DNA of 39,823 bases from Brasilonema bromeliae SPC951 (GTDB lineage Bacteria; Cyanobacteriota; Cyanobacteriia; Cyanobacteriales; Nostocaceae), in NCBI RefSeq assembly GCF_012912135.1, contig NZ_QMEB01000025.1:1-39823 (forward strand), in the 5' to 3' direction. This document shows, in pieces, positions 34,743-39,823 of this stretch. The position numbers and the translations under genes were made by a program. The notes beneath the pieces were generated by a model, which was not told the origin of the DNA, searched no databases, and saw only the letters and a program-made list of their open reading frames with translations. How positions within the stretch are numbered: position 1 is the first letter of the stretch; each line of letters starts with the position of its first letter.

Positions 34743-36110
34743 ATGGAAACAGATGTTTATGCTCAACAACTAGAATTATTTCAATTATTTCAACCAAGAA
34801 ATACTAGAAGTTGTCATTATAAATTTACATTTGTAGACTTATTCGCTGGTATAGGTGGATTTAGAATTCCTCTGGAAGAGTTAGGAGGACAATGTTTAGG
34901 CTACTCAGAAATTGACAAAGAAGCTATTAAAGTTTATCAAAATAATTTTCTGAATTCCAACTCAGACGAAGCCTATTTAGGAGATATTACCAAGCTCAAT
35001 ATACTCCCTTTTCAAATAGATATATTGGTTGGAGGGGTTCCCTGTCAACCTTGGTCTATTGCTGGAAAATTACAAGGTTTAGATGACCCAAGAGGTAAGT
35101 TATGGATTGATGTTTTTAGAGTAGTAAAGGCTAATAAACCAAAAGCCTTTATTTTTGAAAATGTCAAAGGTTTAACGGAACCGAGAAATAGATCAAGCCT
35201 GCAATATATAATTAATAATCTGACAGCATATGGCTATGTATGTAGTTGGAAGGTTCTGAATTCCTATGATTTTGGGCTGCCACAAGATAGAGATAGAATA
35301 TTTATCGTCGGGATTAGAAATGATATAGAAAATTGCTGGGGTTTAACCTTTCCTAAACCGTTAGACAAACAGCCTAAGCTGTATGATGTGATTCCTGGGT
35401 TACAACAGGCTAATTTTCTTAAGAAAAAGTTTCCACCAGAAGTTTTATTTGATGGCAAAGTCCCCGCTTCAAGAGGCCGATTTCAAAAAATAGATGAATT
35501 AAATGATTTCTTCCTTTTCTCTGACATCCGAGATGGGCACACTACTATTCATTCTTGGGACTTAATTGATACAACTTTAAGGGAAAAGTTAATTTGTCAA
35601 ACTATCCTGAAAAATAGAAGAAAGAAGATGTACGGACTGAAGGATGGTAATCCGTTAAGCAGGGAAGTATTAGAAACGTTAATTCCCAATTTACAACAAC
35701 AAGAAGTTGATAGTTTGGTTTTTAAAGAAATTCTGCGTTTTGTAGAAGGACAAGGATACGAGTTTGTTAATTCTAAAATATCTTCGGGAATTAATGGCAT
35801 ATCTAAAATTTTCTTGCCCCATGCTGATGCTATTGCAACTTTAACTGCAACTGGAACTAGAGATTTTGTGGCAACAATATCCATACAATGTCAAAAGCCA
35901 GAAGCATATAAGCAAACATTTATTAAAGAAATTTATACAAAGAAAAAATTCAAGCATCTAACAGCACAAGATTACGCCAGATTGCAAGGTTTTCCCGAAG
36001 GGTTTCAGATTGCTAATAATGAGTCAACTGCAAAGCATCAATTTGGTAATGCTGTTTCAGTTCCTGTTGTGTACCATTTGGCGAAAGCTTTACTGAAAAT
36101 AATTTTATAG
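34743..36110 (+). CDS. DNA (cytosine-5-)-methyltransferase of a type II system
   Basis: A 455-aa C5 methyltransferase that would protect the host from the adjacent endonuclease. Motif I is FVDLFAGIGGF (about residue 29), motif IV GGVPCQPWS with catalytic Cys C101, motif VI FIFENVKGL, motif VIII QDRDRIFIVG and motif X QFGNAVSVPVV at the C-terminus. The variable target-recognition region lies between about residues 215 and 385 and sets sequence specificity, which I cannot read by eye. It is followed after 14 bases by the TdeIII-like endonuclease gene. Base composition is more AT-rich than neighbouring chlH, consistent with horizontal transfer. Confidence 0.94.
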   Translation: METDVYAQQLELFQLFQPRNTRSCHYKFTFVDLFAGIGGFRIPLEELGGQCLGYSEIDKEAIKVYQNNFLNSNSDEAYLGDITKLNILPFQIDILVGGVPCQPWSIAGKLQGLDDPRGKLWIDVFRVVKANKPKAFIFENVKGLTEPRNRSSLQYIINNLTAYGYVCSWKVLNSYDFGLPQDRDRIFIVGIRNDIENCWGLTFPKPLDKQPKLYDVIPGLQQANFLKKKFPPEVLFDGKVPASRGRFQKIDELNDFFLFSDIRDGHTTIHSWDLIDTTLREKLICQTILKNRRKKMYGLKDGNPLSREVLETLIPNLQQQEVDSLVFKEILRFVEGQGYEFVNSKISSGINGISKIFLPHADAIATLTATGTRDFVATISIQCQKPEAYKQTFIKEIYTKKKFKHLTAQDYARLQGFPEGFQIANNESTAKHQFGNAVSVPVVYHLAKALLKIIL

Positions 36111-36124
36111 TAATAAATTTACAC

Positions 36125-36964
36125 ATGGCAGCTATTAGTTCTAAAACTGGTGCAGAAATTAAAGGGTATCTAGAGGGGTTTATTCAGGGACTTGTAGATG
36201 AATATAAAGGACGTGAGATTATAAAACCCGATAATCCAGCAGAGTACCTATCTCGATTTTCACCTAATGGAGAATTGAAGCCGTTTCAAGCAGCACTTAT
36301 TCCACCAGAATTAATACGTATCAACCAGTTTGAACGGGGATTGAGTACGAGATTAGGAAATTCTCTTGAAGAATGCGCCCGCTTAATTGCCCTTGAACAT
36401 CATCAACAAGCACGCCGAGGTTATGATATCAGGGCAGAAGTAAGTCTGGCAGCATTTGCCGAAGCCGAACGCCAAAAAGAAAATTACGAAACTGTGGCTC
36501 ATAGAGGACAGGCTAAACCTTCTTTAGAACAGATGATAACAGCAGTACTTAACGCTCGACGCTCAGACGATTTAGAAACAAAGAGTGTTCGGACTGACCT
36601 TTATATTCTTGCGAAAGATGGAACAGAATTCTTCTTTGAAATAAAAGCTCCAAAGCCAAATAAGGGGCAATGCTTAGAGGTGACACAGCGTCTTCTTAGA
36701 TTTCACCTACTCTGTGGTATAAACCGTCCTCAAGTCAAAGCCTACTATGCTATGCCCTATAATCCTTACGGTTTCACAAAATCTGATTATAAGTGGTCAT
36801 ACGGGTTAAATTATATGCCTTTTGAGGAAGCTGTCGTTATTGGAAATGAATTCTGGAATATTGTAGGCGGAGCAACTGCTTACGAGGAATTGTTGGACAT
36901 TTATCTAGAAATAGGACGGGAAAAAAGTAAATACATGCTTGATGCTTTAGCTTTTGGATTTTAA
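36125..36964 (+). CDS. TdeIII-like type II restriction endonuclease
   Basis: A 279-aa protein that I assign to the TdeIII endonuclease family on overall pattern. A PD-(D/E)XK-type active site is visible: D158 in RTDLYILAK and E172-I-K174 in FFFEIKAPKPNKGQ. The N-terminal part has the family-like LSRFSPNGELKPFQAALIPP. TdeIII itself recognises GGNCC, so that specificity is possible but unproven. It is directly downstream of the C5 methyltransferase with the usual modification-then-restriction order, and both share an AT-rich composition. With the methyltransferase it forms a complete type II system. Confidence 0.78.
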   Translation: MAAISSKTGAEIKGYLEGFIQGLVDEYKGREIIKPDNPAEYLSRFSPNGELKPFQAALIPPELIRINQFERGLSTRLGNSLEECARLIALEHHQQARRGYDIRAEVSLAAFAEAERQKENYETVAHRGQAKPSLEQMITAVLNARRSDDLETKSVRTDLYILAKDGTEFFFEIKAPKPNKGQCLEVTQRLLRFHLLCGINRPQVKAYYAMPYNPYGFTKSDYKWSYGLNYMPFEEAVVIGNEFWNIVGGATAYEELLDIYLEIGREKSKYMLDALAFGF

Positions 36965-37406
36965 GTGCGGGCATCGCCCTCATCTTCTCCAGTGCGATGT
37001 TTGACGACAAACCAGTGTGCGTCTACATCAGTCAGAGTAGCATTCATAGAAGCAAGCAACCAGCCAAACCAATGCAAAAAAACTTTAAACAACTGATTGT
37101 GTCTGATCCAAAAGTGATGATGGGAAAATCTGATTTGCACAAACGACATGGTAGAGGCACAGCATTGCTATGCCCCCACACCATTTCACGAAAAGTCTAC
37201 AAATAAAGCCGGGGGAATCTGATTAGGCTTCCCCTCAGGGCAAACGCACGTGATGTCTGAAATGCTTACTGGGTAAGGATTTTGCTCAAAAATAGGTTGG
37301 GAGAGAAAACGCCCAAACCCGTGCAATCAAAGGATTCTTACACTTTAGATGCGTTTGCCCTGGGCTTCCCCTAGCTTTATTCATAATCCTGATGTCTCCA
37401 AACTTA
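36965..37406. other. Intergenic region with repeats and a MITE
   Basis: No firm gene. Repeat DNA of the GGCACAGCATTGCTATGCC type is at about 37154-37172. The 127-bp element described separately is inserted in an older hairpin: AATAAAGCCGGGGGAA at 37202-37217 pairs roughly with TTCCCCTAGCTTTATT ending near 37382. A 62-codon minus-strand frame (37149-36961) lacks a ribosome binding site and is not called. Confidence 0.45.
37236..37362. mobile_element. 127-bp MITE-like element with 10-bp target duplication
   Basis: Terminal inverted repeats CAGGGCAAACGCA and TGCGTTTGCCCTG are perfect over 13 bases. Exact direct repeats GGCTTCCCCT flank it at 37226-37235 and 37363-37372. There is no coding capacity. 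Confidence 0.85.
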
Positions 37407-37628
37407 TTAAGCTTGCAGTGCCACGCTGCCTTCTGTTGACTCTGCTAAGATCCAGGCGGAGTAGACATCCTCAAGAAATCTTTTCTGATTATCAACTCCC
37501 TGAAGGTTGCTTGCTCGTACTTTTAAGGTGGTTAAATAAACTCCGTGCAGTATTTGATGTCCATAACCAATAACTTGACCTATCTGCCCAGTGATTTCAT
37601 GGCGTGCGTAATCTCCAATGTTCAGCAT
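37407..37628 (-). CDS. Small hypothetical protein
   Basis: A 73-aa protein starting at ATG 37628, with AGGGAG about nine bases upstream. The N-terminal part MLNIGDYARHEITGQIGQV resembles the KOW- or SH3-like openings of small cyanobacterial proteins, but I cannot name a family. It may be the third gene of a minus-strand unit behind the glycosyltransferase. Confidence 0.55.
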   Translation of the reverse strand: MLNIGDYARHEITGQIGQVIGYGHQILHGVYLTTLKVRASNLQGVDNQKRFLEDVYSAWILAESTEGSVALQA

Positions 37629-37685
37629 ATTGATAACTCCCTGACGTAAAAGGTTTAGTGACCTGTTTTTTACTGTTTGTGGACG

Positions 37686-37871
37686 TTAGGTGCCATTTGG
37701 TGCAGCATGATGCAGAATCGCTCTTTTTATTAATGCTGCGTTTTCAGTGCTAAGTCCTGAGTATTTTCCATCTTGCACTTGGTAACACCAGTCGCCACCG
37801 TTACGAAAAGCCGGTGCTTTGTCTACAACGCACAGATTCTTTGCAAGCGGAAAGTTCCGCAACACTATCAA
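37686..37871 (-). CDS. Possible small protein, unknown function
   Basis: A 61-codon frame from TTG 37871 (or GTG two codons in), 11 bases after the glycosyltransferase stop. It has two Cys and a DWCYQVQDGKYSGLS segment that looks like real protein, but there is no clear ribosome binding site and no family I know. It may be translated with the upstream gene. Confidence 0.38.
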   Translation of the reverse strand: MIVLRNFPLAKNLCVVDKAPAFRNGGDWCYQVQDGKYSGLSTENAALIKRAILHHAAPNGT

Positions 37872-37882
37872 AGTCGTAGAAA

Positions 37883-39160
37883 TTAAGCTGCAACTTGAGC
37901 TTTGCTCTCTATTGAGGGCATGGTTTGAGCTAGTAGATGTGTGTACAGCTGAGTCAAGCGGGATGCGACACTATGCCAACTAAAGGCAATCTCTACTCGT
38001 TGTCTACCAGCTTCACCTAATTGATCTCGCCAATCTGGGTTGAGCAAAATGCGGTCAATAGCAGCAGCAAAAGCGACTTCATCTTTAGAGGGAACGAGTA
38101 ACCCAGTCACTTCTGGTACGACTGTAAATTGCAGCCCCCCAACATCACTAGCCACGACTGGAGTCTGACTAGCCATTGCTTCAATTGCAACTAAACCAAA
38201 AGGTTCGTAGTGACTAGGTACAACACAAACATCTGCGGCTGCATAGTAGAAGGGGAGAACAGCTTCATTTAGGCGACCTGGAAAGGTTGTACAGTTTTCC
38301 AATCCGAGTTCAGCGACAATGCTGGCGATGCGATCGCGCTCGATCCCATCGCTATGACCTGGACGATAGCCACCTCCAATCACAAGTTGTAGGTTAGCAT
38401 GACCCCGCAAACTAGACTTTGCAACGGCTCGTACTAATGTTTCAATTCCCTTGCGTCGATCAAAGCGACCAACATAGAGAATCATCTTAACATCAGGTGC
38501 AATTCCCAACTCCTGCCGTGCTGCAGACCTTTGAATCAACCCAAACCTATCCACATCAGTCCCACAAGGAATGACTTCGATTTTCCCTTTAGTGGAAACG
38601 AGTCTTCGCATATGTTCCTGTTCTTGAGGACTAGTTGCAACAACTCGATCCACGCTTTCTAGACAGGCTTTTTCAACGGCTATTCGCTTGCTAGCAATTG
38701 CTGGAATATCAGAAATAGCGCTGTACTTGACTGTTCCTAAAGAGTGGTAAGTATGCAACTGAATCAACGGTTGTTGTTTTTTCAGTTCCATACCCACCCA
38801 CGAGGACAACCAATAGTTAGTATGAATCAAAGGGTATTGAAATCCTTGCTTTTGCTGGAATGCCTGAAACTCTGCAATGAATTCTGGCAGATGCTCGAAT
38901 AAGTCATCTCGCCCTATAAATTCAGCAGGTCCAGACTTCAATCGGATAATGCGACATAATGGTCCATGCTGCACAATCGTAGCCTGCTCAGGACTACTTT
39001 GGCGGGTAAACATATCAACCTGCCAACCTTGCTGAGCAAGTGCATAACCGACTTGACGCACATAAACGTTTTGTCCCCCAGCCTCTTCCTGTCCGATTTC
39101 TGCAGCAGGATCTCCATCAACAGAAATCAGAGCTATGCGATGTTTTTTGGTCGGTAACAT
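37883..39160 (-). CDS. GT4 glycosyltransferase, sucrose-phosphate-synthase-like
   Basis: A 425-aa GT-B glycosyltransferase. GGQNVYVRQVGYALAQQGW near the N-terminus is the signature shared by sucrose-phosphate and sucrose synthases. ILYVGRFDRRKGIETL and HYEPFGLVAIEAMASQTPVV are the nucleotide-sugar site with the E-x7-E motif. The length matches the short, single-domain SPS proteins of Anabaena-type cyanobacteria, without a phosphatase domain. It would make sucrose-6-phosphate from UDP-glucose (or ADP-glucose) and fructose-6-phosphate, in osmotic protection or carbon transfer. Other GT4 roles, such as polysaccharide synthesis, cannot be excluded. Two small frames follow on the same strand. Confidence 0.72.
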   Translation of the reverse strand: MLPTKKHRIALISVDGDPAAEIGQEEAGGQNVYVRQVGYALAQQGWQVDMFTRQSSPEQATIVQHGPLCRIIRLKSGPAEFIGRDDLFEHLPEFIAEFQAFQQKQGFQYPLIHTNYWLSSWVGMELKKQQPLIQLHTYHSLGTVKYSAISDIPAIASKRIAVEKACLESVDRVVATSPQEQEHMRRLVSTKGKIEVIPCGTDVDRFGLIQRSAARQELGIAPDVKMILYVGRFDRRKGIETLVRAVAKSSLRGHANLQLVIGGGYRPGHSDGIERDRIASIVAELGLENCTTFPGRLNEAVLPFYYAAADVCVVPSHYEPFGLVAIEAMASQTPVVASDVGGLQFTVVPEVTGLLVPSKDEVAFAAAIDRILLNPDWRDQLGEAGRQRVEIAFSWHSVASRLTQLYTHLLAQTMPSIESKAQVAA

Positions 39161-39823
39161 AGTTTTACTTCACCATATGGCAATGACTCCTGCCTCACCA
39201 GACCGGAAGAAAAAGTTATATAGTCCTTTCTCATGGTCAAGGGCAGGTACAACGAAGCGCACAGATACCAGCCAAGGACACTGACGAGAACAATGCATTA
39301 CTTGTTAAGAATGCGACTCGTTCAGTCTCCTCTCAATGCCGACGAAGTTAGCTGACGGGCTAGAACTGAGAGATGTCCCTCTCACAGAACAGAAGAAAGA
39401 AAAAAAAAGACAGGAGAAAAAACCGGAGTAATTTTGTCTTTTTTCATTCTTCATTTTTCATTCTTCGCTCTTCTACTGAGATTAGCCCCAAACTTGGTTC
39501 CTCCGCTCCAGGCTTACCCCGGTGTAACAAAATGTTTTGGGTAAACCCTAGATTAGGCAGACTAATGTAGATTTGTTAAGAATTTTACCTGTAAGCGTGA
39601 CTTAAGTCAACCTCTTTTTAGAGTGATTTATGCTATCTACAAGCAATAATGCGCTCTAATGATGTTCCATTGCAAGTTATACACACACATAACAGGATTA
39701 TCTGGCAGTATCGCCATGTGAAAAGATTAGGTAGATATTGCGTTTTTAGCGTAATATTGCGTTCTTGGTGTAAACGTTATGTTGATTATATCTTTTACAG
39801 AGAATAAAAAGAAATATTAAACC
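39161..39823. other. Upstream region of the glycosyltransferase, end of window
   Basis: No gene. It contains an A-rich/purine tract (about 39390-39425), TTCATTCTTCATTTTTCATT-type repeats (about 39443-39466) and a 19-bp tandem repeat at 39735-39772. The glycosyltransferase promoter should be within the first 100-200 bases on the minus strand. Confidence 0.45.
39735..39772. repeat. 19-bp direct tandem repeat
   Basis: ATATTGCGTTTTTAGCGTA is followed directly by ATATTGCGTTCTTGGTGTA (15 of 19 bases identical). It may be a duplicated regulator site for a gene beyond the window. Confidence 0.6.

Noticed and set aside
36961..37206. Small frames on both strands after the endonuclease gene (62 codons minus, 69 codons plus)
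   Set aside because: Neither has a ribosome binding site or a motif, and the start region is a dispersed repeat of the GCATAGCAATGC type.

Overview
The window comes from a filamentous, probably heterocyst-forming cyanobacterium (Nostocales; genus not resolvable by eye). The signs are frequent GCGATCGC octamers, magnesium chelatase subunit ChlH, a cyanobacterial-type FtsH, a short sucrose-phosphate-synthase-like glycosyltransferase, a lipid-A-disaccharide-synthase-related protein of the cyanobacterial type, 7-bp tandem repeats, and many dispersed palindromes and MITE-like elements. It looks chromosomal: housekeeping genes are separated by repeat-rich intergenic DNA. No rRNA, tRNA or CRISPR array was recognised.

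Layout. 1-775: right part of a decayed IS transposase with an in-frame stop. 1469-5827: Ca2+/H+ antiporter (minus) and a large GH57/DUF3536 glycoside hydrolase (plus). 6157-8454: thermonuclease-like lipoprotein, MOSC protein and a membrane-anchored hypothetical protein. 8600-9385: two adjacent double-glycine-leader peptide genes plus the decayed tail of a third. 9439-13725 (minus): acetolactate synthase with a C-terminal zinc ribbon, an MFS transporter and a small putative hydrolase. 14168-16118: ferrochelatase-like protein with a natural seven-histidine tail, and an FMN reductase with a remnant of a duplicated 3' end beside it. 16563-20429: FtsH, M23 peptidase, membrane protein. 20445-23497: divergent Zn/Cd P1B-ATPase and ArsR/SmtB regulator around an 11-2-11 operator-like inverted repeat. 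23698-25786: dienelactone hydrolase overlapping tail to tail with the LpxB-related gene. 25787-28167: a MITE-rich stretch around a fatty acid desaturase. 28168-29531: B3/4 (tRNA-editing-like) protein and LysE/ArgO exporter. 30056-34045: chlH. 34146-36964: Uma2-family nuclease, then a type II restriction-modification pair (C5 methyltransferase and TdeIII-like endonuclease). 37407-39160 (minus): sucrose-phosphate-synthase-like glycosyltransferase followed by two small ORFs.

How the genes work together. The clearest functional units are the metal-efflux pair with its shared control region, the restriction-modification pair, the B3/4-LysE pair (possible amino-acid quality control and export), and the double-glycine peptide cluster. 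The peptide cluster is the best candidate for something undescribed: no transporter or modifying enzyme lies beside it, and it shows duplication and decay. A second theme is repeats entering genes. A 30-bp palindrome copy sits in frame in the GH57 gene. Two repeat types build a low-complexity insert in the LpxB-related protein, and a 7-bp repeat array runs into that same gene's start codon.
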